Counted from the stretch's first letter, positions 19,697-29,081 are shown. The stretch is DNA of 64,000 bases from UBA1479 sp040218445 (GCA_040218445.1 JAVJRK010000009.1:248001-312000), one strand, 5' to 3'. The notes: generated by a model from the sequence alone, not told the origin. Numbers and translations are program-made.

Positions 19697-20545
19697 TCAA
19701 TGTGCCTTGGATTTTTCACCCTGATATCGGTCCTTCTGGATATCGTTCAGTTCCTGCAGTTCCCGCAGGGTCCGCTTTTCACCGATCAGGCAATCGACCG
19801 GCGGGCGCAGGGCGGCGCGCACGCGCCGGGGCGCGGGCTGCCAGCCGGACAGTTCCAGGAACAGCTTGCGGCGGATCGCCCGGGCGAAATCATTGAAGCC
19901 CCGGGCCACGACCATGAAGGCCCCCGGGCCGCCGATCACGCAATCCCGGTAATATAGATCCAGTTCGGGTGACGGCACCATGCCGTTGGGGCCGATCCGG
20001 CCATTGACGATCGGCAGACCGTTGATCGTTACCCCGGCGGCAAGGGCCCGTTCACGCGCACCGGGGATCGGGTCGCCGTTATTGTTTTCACCGTCACCGG
20101 AAATATCGATCACCCGCCGCGCACCTTCGAACTTGTTTTCATCCAGGTACTTCATGCTTTGGTCGATGGCGCTGGATATCGATGTCCACTGCCCGCGGAA
20201 CCAGGACGCATCGGTAATCGTTTCGGCGAAATCGCGGGCGTCCTTCTCATCCACGATCATGGTCCAATCGGCGACCACCCGGTGGCGGTCCAGGCCCGAC
20301 CATTCGACATACATCACCGCGACCCGGCCCAAGGGACCGGACCGGATGGCGCGCAGAATGTGCGGGTTGGTGATGGCCGTGGCAAAGCCTTCGCGCTGAA
20401 GCCGCGCTTCTTCTTCGTCGATGCTGCCGGAAACATCCACGGCCAGCACCAGTTCAAGGTCGACGTGTACGGCCTGTTTGGCCTGGGCGGCGGCCGTCAT
20501 TGACAACACCACCGCCACGCACGCCGCCCAACCACGAGTGCCCAT
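19697..20545 (-). CDS. DUF1194 von Willebrand A protein, copy 2
   Basis: A 282-residue paralogue of the downstream gene. It shares DLELVLAVDVSGSIDEEEA, VIDISGDGENNNGDP, VTINGLPIVNGR and YRDCVIGGPGAFMVV with it. I placed the start at the ATG at 20545, which gives a normal signal peptide (MGTRGWAACVAVVLSM, cleavage near QAKQA); the frame stays open to 20629. The C-terminal tail differs from copy 1 and is longer and basic. Function unknown. Confidence 0.85.
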   Translation of the reverse strand: MGTRGWAACVAVVLSMTAAAQAKQAVHVDLELVLAVDVSGSIDEEEARLQREGFATAITNPHILRAIRSGPLGRVAVMYVEWSGLDRHRVVADWTMIVDEKDARDFAETITDASWFRGQWTSISSAIDQSMKYLDENKFEGARRVIDISGDGENNNGDPIPGARERALAAGVTINGLPIVNGRIGPNGMVPSPELDLYYRDCVIGGPGAFMVVARGFNDFARAIRRKLFLELSGWQPAPRRVRAALRPPVDCLIGEKRTLRELQELNDIQKDRYQGEKSKAH

Positions 20546-20721
20546 AACGATATGAAACACCCCAACCGGGCCGCCGTAAAGCATTCCTGAAACCTGATAT
20601 TCGCAATTCTCCGTGACCAACGCCACCAATTCATAGGAACACTTTCACCGGAGCACTGGCATCACCAAACGGAACCCGCTATGTCATTTGCGGGGTGGGC
20701 ATCGATAGACGGAGGATCATC

Positions 20722-21453
20722 ATGGCGGAACAACAATCTCTGGACGGGGTCAAGGCGGTGGTGTTCGACACCTTCGGCACGATCACCGATTGGCGCGGCT
20801 CGATCACCCGCCAAGGCGAAGCGCTGGCCAAAAAGAAAGGCATTGAAGGCGTCGATTGGGAGGCTTTCGCCCGCGCTTGGCGCGCCGGCTATCGTCCCGG
20901 CCTGCATCGGGTGATCTCGGGTCAGCGGGCCTGGACGCCCGTGGACGTCATCCACCGGGAGCGGCTGGACGAAATCCTGCCTGAATTCGGTATGGGCGAT
21001 GCCTTCAACGAACAGGAAAAGGACGACATCAATTTGTTCTGGCACCGGCTGTCGCCCTGGCCGGACAGCATTCCCGGCCTGTTGCGCCTGAAGCGGAAAT
21101 TCCTGATCGCGCCCCTTTCCAACGGCTCGCTCATGCTGTTGGCATCCATGGCCAAGAACGCGGGCATCCCCTGGGATTTCATTTATTCGTCGGACATGCA
21201 TCAGGCCTACAAACGCGACCCCGAGGTCTACCGCAATGCGGTGCGCCTGTTGGGCGTCAAACCGGAAGAAGTCATGATGGGGGCGGCCCATAACGATGAC
21301 CTGGAAGCCGCCCGCAAGGAAGGCCTGCGCACGGCCTATATCAACCGCCCCACGGAATACGGCACGGATCAGGTCAAGGATTTCAAAGCGACCAGCGATT
21401 GGGACGTCATTGTCGACACGGTCGAGGATCTGGCATCCCAACTGGGGTGCTGA
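20722..21453 (+). CDS. HAD-superfamily haloacid dehalogenase, type II
   Basis: A 243-residue HAD hydrolase. Motif I is VVFDTFGTITDW with the nucleophilic Asp, as in type II 2-haloacid dehalogenases; the later motifs are APLSNGS (Ser), Lys in RDPEVYRNAV, and MMGAAHNDDLEAARKEGL. Chemistry on L-2-haloacids is a family inference; many members act on other substrates. Start at the ATG at 20722, behind GGAGG at 20711. Divergent from the DUF1194 pair and followed closely by a small gene. Confidence 0.9.
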   Translation: MAEQQSLDGVKAVVFDTFGTITDWRGSITRQGEALAKKKGIEGVDWEAFARAWRAGYRPGLHRVISGQRAWTPVDVIHRERLDEILPEFGMGDAFNEQEKDDINLFWHRLSPWPDSIPGLLRLKRKFLIAPLSNGSLMLLASMAKNAGIPWDFIYSSDMHQAYKRDPEVYRNAVRLLGVKPEEVMMGAAHNDDLEAARKEGLRTAYINRPTEYGTDQVKDFKATSDWDVIVDTVEDLASQLGC

Positions 21454-21470
21454 AGTAAAGGAAAGACGCT

Positions 21471-21815
21471 TTGTCCGACGAAAGCCCCGGCATGGATGAC
21501 GTCGACCTGAAACGCCTGGTCGGCTACGACGACAAGGCGGAATATGAGTTGGACCTGCGCGGCCTGGACCTTACCCATGCAAGGGAATCCGTGGTCCGCA
21601 TGTTGGAGAGATCGCGGTTCCGGGCACCGCGATCGATCATCGTCCGCCTGGACCCGGCGGGGCCCGATACGGGTGAAACCTTGTTCCAGCCGATCGGACG
21701 TCTGCTGTTGGACCATCGCAAGAAGCAGGTGCTTAACAAGCTGAGCCCCCTGCCGCCCCACGCAGGCAGCGGTTATTACATCGTGACCAGGGGTAAGGAC
21801 CGGAGCAAGGAATAG
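21471..21815 (+). CDS. Small Smr-like protein, uncertain
   Basis: A 114-residue protein from a TTG start (AAAGGAAAG upstream); an ATG at 21492 is an alternative. The segment YELDLRGLDLTHARESVVRML resembles the opening of an Smr domain (LDLHG-like) and the rest has an alpha/beta pattern, but the usual Smr TGxG and H motifs are not evident. Function unknown. It starts 17 bases after the HAD gene, so they may be co-transcribed, and is convergent with the next gene. Confidence 0.6.
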   Translation: MSDESPGMDDVDLKRLVGYDDKAEYELDLRGLDLTHARESVVRMLERSRFRAPRSIIVRLDPAGPDTGETLFQPIGRLLLDHRKKQVLNKLSPLPPHAGSGYYIVTRGKDRSKE

Positions 21816-21821
21816 CCTTGC

Positions 21822-22220
21822 TTATAAAATCGAATTGTCGTCGCTGTCTTCGGGAATATCAACGACCGTGCCGACGCTGTCTTCGCCTTCGGGCAGGGCC
21901 ATTTCGCCGAACAGGCTTTCCATCAGGTCCATTTCCTTACGACGGCCACGCCGGGTGTTCAACTTGCGCTGGGCGCCGCCCGGAAGTTCATTGAACATGA
22001 ACACGCCCTTGTCGATCAGAACTTCGACCAAATCTTCCACGACACGGACAAGTTCCAAATCCGACTGGACCCATTCGTCCAAAACCATGCCGGTCTGGGC
22101 ATTCTGATTTATGAACGCCGCAAGGTCGGGATCGTCGGGCGTGACCTCTTCCGCACCGTCGACCGGTGAATCAAAGACCGCGCGGACATTGCCGTCACCG
22201 TCACGCACCACATAGGGCAT
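21822..22220 (-). CDS. Conserved small protein starting MPYVVRD
   Basis: A 132-residue acidic soluble protein that starts MPYVVRDGDGNVRAVFDSP, a pattern I associate with a small proteobacterial family often mislabelled 'tryptophan synthase beta-like'. The middle part is helical (LVRVVEDLVEVLIDKGVFMFNELP), then a basic patch (RRGRRKEM) and an acidic tail. GGAG precedes the ATG at 22220. Function unknown. Confidence 0.7.
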   Translation of the reverse strand: MPYVVRDGDGNVRAVFDSPVDGAEEVTPDDPDLAAFINQNAQTGMVLDEWVQSDLELVRVVEDLVEVLIDKGVFMFNELPGGAQRKLNTRRGRRKEMDLMESLFGEMALPEGEDSVGTVVDIPEDSDDNSIL

Positions 22221-22353
22221 GCATCGCTCCAACCTGCCGGTTATTGTTACAGACAGTGTAATGGAGAGGTTGCTGCAAGTTAAATCTTTTCAATCCCTTG
22301 CCCCCCTTTGGACGAAAGAAGGGCAGCCCGGCGCCTGCGTCTTTGCCCGCAGG

Positions 22354-23811
22354 ATGACACTGGTGTTCGGCCTTCTTGCGGTGATGGCGTTGGGAGCTTG
22401 TGCCGGGTTGCGTCAATCAGCCCCGCCGGACAACGCAAATGTTCTCGGCCCCGACGCGGTCGTTTCCTACATTTTGGTCGATGCTGAAACCGGGGATGTC
22501 CTGGCCGATCAATCGCCGGACCGGCCGATGATGTCGGCTTCGACCGCCAAGGTTGCGACCATGGTCGCGGCCCTTGAACTGCTGGGCCCCGACTACCGCT
22601 TTCAGACGCGCGTTCTGGCAACTGATCAGCCCGATCATCAGGGCGTTCTAAGCGGTGATTTAATTTTGGCGGGCGGCGGCGATCCGTTGTTGACCCCGCA
22701 GGATTTGCTGGGCCTTGCACAGCGCCTAAAGGACCTGGGTCTGACGCGGGTCGATGGCCGGTTTCTGTACGATGAAACGATCCTGCCCGTGCTGCCGGCC
22801 ATCAATCCGGCGCAACCGGCCGAGGCCCGTTACAACCCGGGGATCAGCGCCCTGTCCGTCGACTTCAACCGTTGGCGCCTGTTGTGGCGGCCGAATGCCG
22901 GGGAAGCCGATACAGGGCCGGACATTCAACGCCTGCCGCCGCTGGACATTCACCGGGTCATGATCGGAACCAACCCGCAGGGGCCCGGCCGTGATGTCTT
23001 ATGGACGAAAGACGGATGGCGCCTGGGGGCTGACGCCCCCAAGGTGGGCGACCGATTTCTACCCGTACGCAACCCGGGCCTGGCCACGGCGGAACTGTTC
23101 CGCCGCCTTGCCCGGCAAACAGGGATCGACCTGCCGCCGCCGCAATCGGGTGCGGCCCCGGACGATGCAAATCTGGCGGCCCGTATCTTCAGCCAACCGC
23201 TGGCCGAAATCGCCCGCCTGGGTCTGGAGCATTCAAACAATATGGTGTCCGAACTGGTCGGCTTATCCGCCGCGCGGCTCTATCTCGTTCGTCCCGACAA
23301 TCTGTTGACCTCGTCCGCCGTGTTGAGCGCCTGGCTGCAGCGGGCCATCATCGCCTCCGGGGTCGAGGTCGATTGGGCGGACTGGGACCTGCCAAATCAT
23401 TCGGGCCTGTCGCGCCAGGCCCGCGTGACGGCCCGGCAGATGGCCGGCGTTCTGCGGTTCGCTTATGATCGACGATACAGCGGCTGGCCGTTTCAAAGCT
23501 TCCTGCCGGCCGCCGGGTTCCGAAAGGCCTTTCGCGACCGCTATCTGGCGGAGAATACGTCCGCCCGGATCTGGGCCAAGACGGGCACCATGCATTACGC
23601 CAAGGGCTTGACCGGCTATGTGAGCGGGCAGGACGGACGGACGCGGACGTTCGCCCTGTTTATTTTCGATCCCAAGGCGCGGAAGGCCTATGACGCCCTC
23701 AGCCTTGCGGAACGGGATGCCCCCGCCGAACAAAACCGGGCCCTTGCCTGGATCGAGGCCGCAGAACAGGCGGAACAGAAAATCGTCATGGAATGGCTGA
23801 CACGGTATTAA
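22354..23811 (+). CDS. dacB: D-Ala-D-Ala carboxypeptidase/endopeptidase, PBP4 family
   Basis: A penicillin-binding protein of the S13 family that trims or opens peptidoglycan cross-links in the periplasm; 485 residues from the ATG at 22354. Active-site motifs are all present: SxxK (Ser63-Thr-Ala-Lys66), SNN in EHSNNMVSEL, and KTG in AKTGTMHY. The N-terminus is a lipoprotein signal (lipobox ALGAC, Cys16), unusual because many PBP4 proteins have a simple signal peptide. The frame is open back to 22219, so a longer start such as 22261 cannot be excluded. Confidence 0.9.
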   Translation: MTLVFGLLAVMALGACAGLRQSAPPDNANVLGPDAVVSYILVDAETGDVLADQSPDRPMMSASTAKVATMVAALELLGPDYRFQTRVLATDQPDHQGVLSGDLILAGGGDPLLTPQDLLGLAQRLKDLGLTRVDGRFLYDETILPVLPAINPAQPAEARYNPGISALSVDFNRWRLLWRPNAGEADTGPDIQRLPPLDIHRVMIGTNPQGPGRDVLWTKDGWRLGADAPKVGDRFLPVRNPGLATAELFRRLARQTGIDLPPPQSGAAPDDANLAARIFSQPLAEIARLGLEHSNNMVSELVGLSAARLYLVRPDNLLTSSAVLSAWLQRAIIASGVEVDWADWDLPNHSGLSRQARVTARQMAGVLRFAYDRRYSGWPFQSFLPAAGFRKAFRDRYLAENTSARIWAKTGTMHYAKGLTGYVSGQDGRTRTFALFIFDPKARKAYDALSLAERDAPAEQNRALAWIEAAEQAEQKIVMEWLTRY

Positions 23812-23903
23812 AGACCTTTTGAAGGGCGGCATGCCTCTTGACGGCACGCTACGGGTGCGCGACCTTTCCTCATCGGCATTGTATACAATTTAGCGGAACG
23901 CGC

Positions 23904-24749
23904 ATGGAACCATCCACGATCATCGTCACCCCGGTTTCCGGTGCTACCGGCGCCGATGTCGCCGGCATCGATCTTAGCCGGCCCCTGTCGAATGCAGAAT
24001 GGGACCGTATCCATCAGGCCTTTCTCGACCATCAGGTTTTGCGCTTTCAGGGACAGAATCTGACGCCCGCGCAACATCTGGCCTTTGCGCAACGGTTCGG
24101 CCCGGCCCAACGCTACCCCTACGGCAAAGGGTTGCCCGACCACCCGGAGATTTTGGAATTTTCGCGCAAGCCCAGCGATGTGCGCAATTTCGGCGGTCTG
24201 TGGCATTCCGATACGACCTATATGCCCGAACCGCCTATGGCCACCATGCTGATGGCCCGCGCCTTGCCGCCCTTGGGCGGGGATACATTGTTTTCCAACA
24301 TGTATCTGGCCTACGAGGGCCTGTCCGAGGGCATGAAAGCCATGTTGGGCAACCTTAAGGCCGTGTTTTCCGCCACCAAGCGATACATGGAAGAAGACCG
24401 TGTCGCCGTTCACGGCGGCAACGCCTTGAAAGGGGCCGACCAAGGCGTCAAGACGGAAGCCGTCCATCCCGTCGTCCGCACCCATCCGGAAACGGGGCGC
24501 AAGGCGCTTTACGTGAACCGCGGACATACGGTCCGGTTAGACGGCTGGACCGAGGAAGAAAGTGCGGCCCTGCTGGACCATTTGTATGGTCAAGCAGAAC
24601 GGCCAGAGTATCAATGCCGCATGTCCTGGGGCGACGGCACGCTGGTCGTTTGGGACAACCGCTGCCTGCAGCATTTCGCCGTGGACGACTATGCCGGCCA
24701 TGGCCGGACCATGCATCGCGTCACCGTCGCAGGCGACATACCCGCGTGA
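23904..24749 (+). CDS. TauD/TfdA-family Fe(II)/2-oxoglutarate dioxygenase, copy 1
   Basis: A 281-residue dioxygenase. The facial triad is visible: HSD in GLWHSDTTYM and the distal His in GRTMHRV; the 2-oxoglutarate-binding Arg is in the same MHRVTVAGD region. Typical N-terminal strand GADVAGIDLSRPLS. Substrate cannot be told: taurine, alkylsulfonates, phenoxyacids and others are used in the family. No sulfonate transporter is nearby. Start ATG at 23904. Confidence 0.9.
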   Translation: MEPSTIIVTPVSGATGADVAGIDLSRPLSNAEWDRIHQAFLDHQVLRFQGQNLTPAQHLAFAQRFGPAQRYPYGKGLPDHPEILEFSRKPSDVRNFGGLWHSDTTYMPEPPMATMLMARALPPLGGDTLFSNMYLAYEGLSEGMKAMLGNLKAVFSATKRYMEEDRVAVHGGNALKGADQGVKTEAVHPVVRTHPETGRKALYVNRGHTVRLDGWTEEESAALLDHLYGQAERPEYQCRMSWGDGTLVVWDNRCLQHFAVDDYAGHGRTMHRVTVAGDIPA

Positions 24750-24791
24750 CACCGTTTAAATTTCTAATGAAGGACAGGGTGGCTCAAAACC

Positions 24792-25349
24792 TTAAGCAAT
24801 GACGGCGCGCTGACGGGGCTGAAAGCCCCGGACCGGCCGTTCCCGTCCGTGTTCATGATAAAACTCGCGAATGTCCTGCCGCCCACCCAGGTCGGACAGG
24901 GACATGATCCAATGGATGGATTCACCATCTGCGGACAGCGGCAACCGCAACGATGCCTGCGTCAAATCCTCACTGTCCCCGAATCCTTCAAAAATACGTA
25001 GAAACGCCATCGGCTTGCGCGCTTCCAAAACACGCCGGTACTGGTCGAACACGATCGGCCGGTTTTCAACAGGCTTTGCTTCGGTAACGGAACAGCCGGT
25101 CAAATCCCGCGCCTTCAGGGCGATATGCCCCGTGCCGTAGAAGGTATAGATAAAATCCAAGGGGGACGGTTGCACCTTGACCACGGTCAGATACGGCAGA
25201 ACCCTGGCCGGCATTTCAAGCAATTCGACATCCGACCAGGAAGGGGCGATGCGATTACCCCGCGCGGCTTCCCAATAGGAAAGGAATTCATTGAATTCCG
25301 GCGCCGTCAAATCCTCAATCGCGACACACGAACTTTTTATGTCAACCAC
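24792..25349 (-). CDS. PAS_5-type PAS domain protein
   Basis: A 185-residue single-domain PAS protein of the kind frequent in Rhodospirillales: EFLSYWEAARGNRIAPSWSDVE at the N-terminus (shown in parts), IYTFYGTGH in the core, and DLTGCSVTEA. No kinase, cyclase or DNA-binding domain follows. A 16-base palindrome lies about 50 bases upstream. Function unknown; possibly a sensor subunit. Confidence 0.8.
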   Translation of the reverse strand: MVDIKSSCVAIEDLTAPEFNEFLSYWEAARGNRIAPSWSDVELLEMPARVLPYLTVVKVQPSPLDFIYTFYGTGHIALKARDLTGCSVTEAKPVENRPIVFDQYRRVLEARKPMAFLRIFEGFGDSEDLTQASLRLPLSADGESIHWIMSLSDLGGRQDIREFYHEHGRERPVRGFQPRQRAVIA

Positions 25350-25398
25350 GCCCGTGTTTTCCCACTAATACTATCAAGAGCATTAGAATACTTATTTC

Positions 25399-25414
25399 CA
25401 CCAAGTATTTGGTG
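25399..25414. promoter_or_regulatory. Palindrome upstream of the PAS gene
   Basis: CACCAAGTATTTGGTG is an inverted repeat of six bases per arm around GTAT, in the AT-rich 183-base gap between the GDSL gene's 3' end and the PAS gene. It is the only symmetric element I see there and could be an operator for the PAS gene. Confidence 0.35.
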
Positions 25415-25532
25415 AATTCAATCTATTGCCCAGTATTGAAATCCTCGCGCGGACACCGGTTTCTGTCAACATAGCCGGAGGTCATAGCCCCGGGCACCTC
25501 CACAATCATCGCGCAGGAATTTCCCGTACCTG

Positions 25533-26168
25533 TTATTCGGGAAACCAGCTTCGCCAGGCATCCCAGCCGGCGACCCGTTCCCCAATGATGGCATAGCCGT
25601 CATCCGGCGGGTGCACGCCGTCCCCGGCAGCCGATTGCCAGGCACTGTCCCCCGACAGCGGCGTGAACAAATCCAGATAGGGAACGCCCATTTCCGCGGC
25701 GGCATCGGCGAAGGCATCGGACAGGGCCGCAACCCTGGAATTCCGGAAATCACGCTGCGGCATGCCAGGCCCGGCCTGAAACGGCTGCCGCGTTTCGTCC
25801 ACGGGCGGCGGGCCGATCCACAGGGTCGGCTTCCAATCCATGGCTTCGGAAATCATCGTCCGTGCATTTTCCAATGACCGGTCAAAGGCGACACGAGCTT
25901 GACCGTTTTCTTCCGCCGTATCGTTGGTGCCGAAGGAGAACACGAGGCCACCGGGAAAACTGTCCAGCAATCGCGGCCTGCATTCGGCAATCCAGCGTGC
26001 GCGGATCATCTCCGTGGTCTCCGCCCGAATGCCAAGGTTATAAAGCGTGATGTCATGCCCGGCCTTGATCTCGCGGCGGCAAAGCCGCCCGGGCCAGCCC
26101 AAATAGGCGCCGTCGCCGGTGCCGTTGGTCAGGCTGTCGCCGACGAAGCAAATTCGTATTTGGGTCAT
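25533..26168 (-). CDS. SGNH/GDSL-family hydrolase
   Basis: A 211-residue esterase-type hydrolase. Block I is FVGDSLTNGTG (Ser nucleophile at residue 12), Gly block in NLGIRAETTEM, Asn block in SFGTNDTAEE, and block V DGVHPPDDGY with the catalytic Asp and His. No signal peptide, so cytoplasmic. Its ATG overlaps the stop of the CCA gene by four bases, making translational coupling likely. Substrate unknown. Confidence 0.92.
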   Translation of the reverse strand: MTQIRICFVGDSLTNGTGDGAYLGWPGRLCRREIKAGHDITLYNLGIRAETTEMIRARWIAECRPRLLDSFPGGLVFSFGTNDTAEENGQARVAFDRSLENARTMISEAMDWKPTLWIGPPPVDETRQPFQAGPGMPQRDFRNSRVAALSDAFADAAAEMGVPYLDLFTPLSGDSAWQSAAGDGVHPPDDGYAIIGERVAGWDAWRSWFPE

Positions 26169-27478
26169 TTATTCTCCCCGATCAGATTGCGGGCCCGCGC
26201 CATGCAGGCATCCCGGCCGGCCTTATAACCGCCGTCCTCCCACCAGGTTTCGACCCGCTGCAAAAGCTCGCCGACATGGGGCCCGGGCGCAATCCCCAAT
26301 TCCAATATGTCGCTGCCTTTCAGGGGAAATACCCGTTCCTGATAACCGTTGGCCCGGGTCAACAGATCGAGCCACGCCTGCGAGCGTGCCGCGGGAAGTC
26401 GCCCGGACCCGCCGATTTCCCCGGCCCATCCCAGCAGGACCAGATCACGGGCTCCTTGCAGGCCGGTGCGGCGGAACGATTTGTCCTGGGTCAATTGATC
26501 CTGGTCGGGCGTCGGAGCGTCCGATGCAGCCGCCAAAGCGGCCAAACGGTCCGTTTCCGTATTGGACAGACGCAGGCGCACCGCGACGGCGGCAGCACCG
26601 TCCTCATCCGTATTCAGCAAAGCCCCCAAATTTCGGATCGGGTCCGGCATGATGCCGTCCAGCACGACCCCCCGCGTCGTCAGCCAATTGACCAGACGCA
26701 GGCGTGTAATATTCCCCGCTTCGGGAAGGACCGCCTCAAGCACGCCATAACTCTGCATCAGGCGGATCACTTCGGCCGGCTGCGGCACGGTCAAGATTTT
26801 CAGCAATTCCCCCCGCACCCGCTCGCCCGAAAGCTCCTTCAGCTTGGGTGCATAGGCCCGGCAGGCGGCCAGGGCATCGCGGTCCACCGGCGGGCGCCCG
26901 TACCGTCCCCAGAACCGGAAAAACCGCAGAATACGCAGATAGTCTTCCCGCACCCGGTCGCCGGCCCGGCCGACAAAGCGGACAACCCCGTGGGCCAGAT
27001 GGGGCATGCCTTCGAACGGGTCGTAGACATCGCCATCCGGCGTGCAGGACATGGCGTTGATGGTGAAATCCCGGCGCTTGGCGTCCTCGACCCAATCGTC
27101 CGTGAACTCGACCCGGGCATGTCGGCCGTCCGTTTCCGCATCCCGGCGCAGGGTTGTGATCTCGAACTTCCGGTCCCCGATCAGGGCCGTGACCGTGCCG
27201 TGATCGATGCCCGTCGGAATGACCTTGATTCCGCGATCGCTCAACCGGGCCATGACGTCTTCCGGCGGCAGGGGCGTCGCCGCATCCACATCGGTTACAG
27301 GCTGTTTGGCGATGGCATCGCGCACACAGCCGCCGACGAACCGCAAGGCACCATCCAATGCATCGGCCAGCACCCGGGTTTCCGGCCAGGCCAACCAGCC
27401 GTCCATCGCCAGCTTGCCCAAAGGTTCGCGGCTGATACCCCGAATTTCGACGTAATCGTCTTCCACCGCGCGTCCCAT
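26165..27478 (-). CDS. cca: CCA tRNA nucleotidyltransferase / poly(A) polymerase family
   Basis: A 437-residue class II nucleotidyltransferase. The catalytic head has FVGGCVRDAI followed by TDVDAAT (metal-binding acids), then EFTDDWVEDAKRRDFTINAM and the RNA-binding GRAGDRVREDYLRILRFFRF motif. As the only such enzyme in view it probably adds or repairs the CCA end of tRNAs, though poly(A) polymerase activity cannot be excluded by reading. Chain NUDIX-DUF6111-CCA is typical for alphaproteobacteria. Confidence 0.93.
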   Translation of the reverse strand: MGRAVEDDYVEIRGISREPLGKLAMDGWLAWPETRVLADALDGALRFVGGCVRDAIAKQPVTDVDAATPLPPEDVMARLSDRGIKVIPTGIDHGTVTALIGDRKFEITTLRRDAETDGRHARVEFTDDWVEDAKRRDFTINAMSCTPDGDVYDPFEGMPHLAHGVVRFVGRAGDRVREDYLRILRFFRFWGRYGRPPVDRDALAACRAYAPKLKELSGERVRGELLKILTVPQPAEVIRLMQSYGVLEAVLPEAGNITRLRLVNWLTTRGVVLDGIMPDPIRNLGALLNTDEDGAAAVAVRLRLSNTETDRLAALAAASDAPTPDQDQLTQDKSFRRTGLQGARDLVLLGWAGEIGGSGRLPAARSQAWLDLLTRANGYQERVFPLKGSDILELGIAPGPHVGELLQRVETWWEDGGYKAGRDACMARARNLIGENK

Positions 27479-27523
27479 CCCGGATCAGTCCATTTCGCAG
27501 CGCGCGCCGCGCGCAGCCCAGGG

Positions 27524-27802
27524 TCAATTGAACTTTGGCGGGATAATACGGCCATCTTCCAGGCGTGGCGACTGATACCCGCCCTCACCCGGGTCCGCAC
27601 CCGTGAAGGCCGCCAGCGCCACCAGCGACGCGATCATCAGCCCCAGTCCCGACACGACGCACCAGAACAAGGCGCCGCGCGTGATCTCGGGCGGCTCGCC
27701 GCCCAGGGCCTTGGCCCGTTTGCGGTAATACCAGACCCAGGCCAGATACGCGGCCGTGGGCATGACCAGCGGCAGCACATAATTGAACAATAAACGCGTC
27801 AC
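27524..27802 (-). CDS. DUF6111-like small membrane protein
   Basis: A 92-residue protein with two transmembrane helices (about 5-25 and 45-68) and a Gly/Pro-rich cytoplasmic tail. Sequence and position between the NUDIX and CCA genes fit DUF6111. Its ATG overlaps the stop of the NUDIX gene by four bases. Function unknown. Confidence 0.8.
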   Translation of the reverse strand: MTRLLFNYVLPLVMPTAAYLAWVWYYRKRAKALGGEPPEITRGALFWCVVSGLGLMIASLVALAAFTGADPGEGGYQSPRLEDGRIIPPKFN

Positions 27803-28473
27803 GATGCGGTCCTTTCGGCCAGGGGCTCGCGCCGAAAAGCCGGGTCGGGCCCACCCCCCACCAGAACATCATACAGGTTCTTGATCATCCCCGCCGTCGC
27901 CCCCCAGATAAACCGGTCATTGTACGGCATGGCATAGAAATCCCGGCGCGTGCCGTTGACCTCGCGCTTGTGGCGCTGATGATTGGCCGGGTCCATGAGA
28001 AAACTCAGCGGCACCTCGAACACCTCTTCGACCTCGTTCGGGTCAGGCGACACGTCGAACGGCGGTGCGATCAGGCCAACCACGGGGATCACCGAAAACC
28101 CGGTCCGGGTGATATAGGGATCCAGGCGCCCGATAACACGGATATGACGGCGATGAACGCCGACTTCTTCTTCCGTTTCGCGCAGCGCCGTGTCTTCCGG
28201 CGACACGTCCTGCGGGTCCGAATGACCGCCGGGAAAGCTGATCTGCCCCGCGTGATGCGCCAGATGCGACGTCCGCTGCGTAAACAAGGTCATGACCTGA
28301 TCGTCCCGGTCGATCAGGGGGATTAGAACCGCCGCCGGCGTCAAATCATCGACAATCCCCATGCCCGGATTCAGATCATGGTCCCCGCGATGGGCATCCG
28401 GGTCGCTTTCCAAGTGCTGAAGCCGGTCGACCAACCAGTCTGGCGTCATGTCAGGTGTCGTCGCCGATGTCAT
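27799..28473 (-). CDS. NUDIX hydrolase, CoA pyrophosphatase type
   Basis: A 224-residue NUDIX enzyme. The Nudix box reads GGHSDPQD ... ALRETEEEVGV, preceded by ISFPGGH, the signature of the CoA/acyl-CoA pyrophosphatase branch (NudL/YeaB-like). It probably hydrolyses CoA to phosphopantetheine and 3',5'-ADP. Second gene of a DUF1285-NUDIX-DUF6111-CCA-GDSL run. Confidence 0.92.
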   Translation of the reverse strand: MTSATTPDMTPDWLVDRLQHLESDPDAHRGDHDLNPGMGIVDDLTPAAVLIPLIDRDDQVMTLFTQRTSHLAHHAGQISFPGGHSDPQDVSPEDTALRETEEEVGVHRRHIRVIGRLDPYITRTGFSVIPVVGLIAPPFDVSPDPNEVEEVFEVPLSFLMDPANHQRHKREVNGTRRDFYAMPYNDRFIWGATAGMIKNLYDVLVGGGPDPAFRREPLAERTAS

Positions 28474-28496
28474 GCCGTTGCTGCCCTCGCCGTGGT

Positions 28497-29081
28497 TTAT
28501 GTGTCTTCAAGGCGGCCGATGGAAAAGAACCGGCCCCCACTCCATATACCGTAGATATGGTCCCCATCGTCCAGTTCTTCGACGGAAAGTTCGACAAGTT
28601 GGTAATAGACCGACCGCGTCAGACGGGCTTCCAGCCCTCGATCCAATCCCACATAAGGCCGGGGCTCCTGGGTTTCGGCATCAATTTCGACGCGCAACGG
28701 ATGGCTGTCACCGATCGCCACGGTTTGGTCAATATTTGTCCTGAGAGTGATCTCCTGACGGTCGCCATCCCCCTGGATATCGGCCTCGACGGCGAGAAAC
28801 GGCGCGTCTTCGACCTGGATGCGGCAGACCTCGGCGGGCGTGATCAGCCAGTGATCGCCCGCATCGTCGCGGCAGAGAACGGTGGCGAACAGTTTGACCA
28901 ATTCTTTCCGGCCGATGGGGGAGCCGGCATAATACCAGGTGCCGTCCAGACCGATGCGCATATCGATATCACCGCACAGGGTCTGACGGGGCTTCAATTC
29001 AATCCCGACGGGTGCGGGACGGTCCCCGTCCGGCACGTCGGCGGCGATAAAGGAACTAAGATCGGGTGTATTTTCTGACAT
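28497..29081 (-). CDS. DUF1285 protein
   Basis: A 194-residue cytoplasmic protein with the DUF1285 hallmark DMRIGLDGTWYYAGSPIGRK followed by LVKLFATVLCRDD. Structures of the family are known but no function is agreed. First gene of the minus-strand run that ends with the GDSL hydrolase; divergent from the MoxR operon, an arrangement common in alphaproteobacteria. Confidence 0.9.
   Translation of the reverse strand: MSENTPDLSSFIAADVPDGDRPAPVGIELKPRQTLCGDIDMRIGLDGTWYYAGSPIGRKELVKLFATVLCRDDAGDHWLITPAEVCRIQVEDAPFLAVEADIQGDGDRQEITLRTNIDQTVAIGDSHPLRVEIDAETQEPRPYVGLDRGLEARLTRSVYYQLVELSVEELDDGDHIYGIWSGGRFFSIGRLEDT

Noticed and set aside
26276..27793. 505-residue plus-strand open frame
   Set aside because: Antisense to the CCA enzyme and DUF6111 gene.
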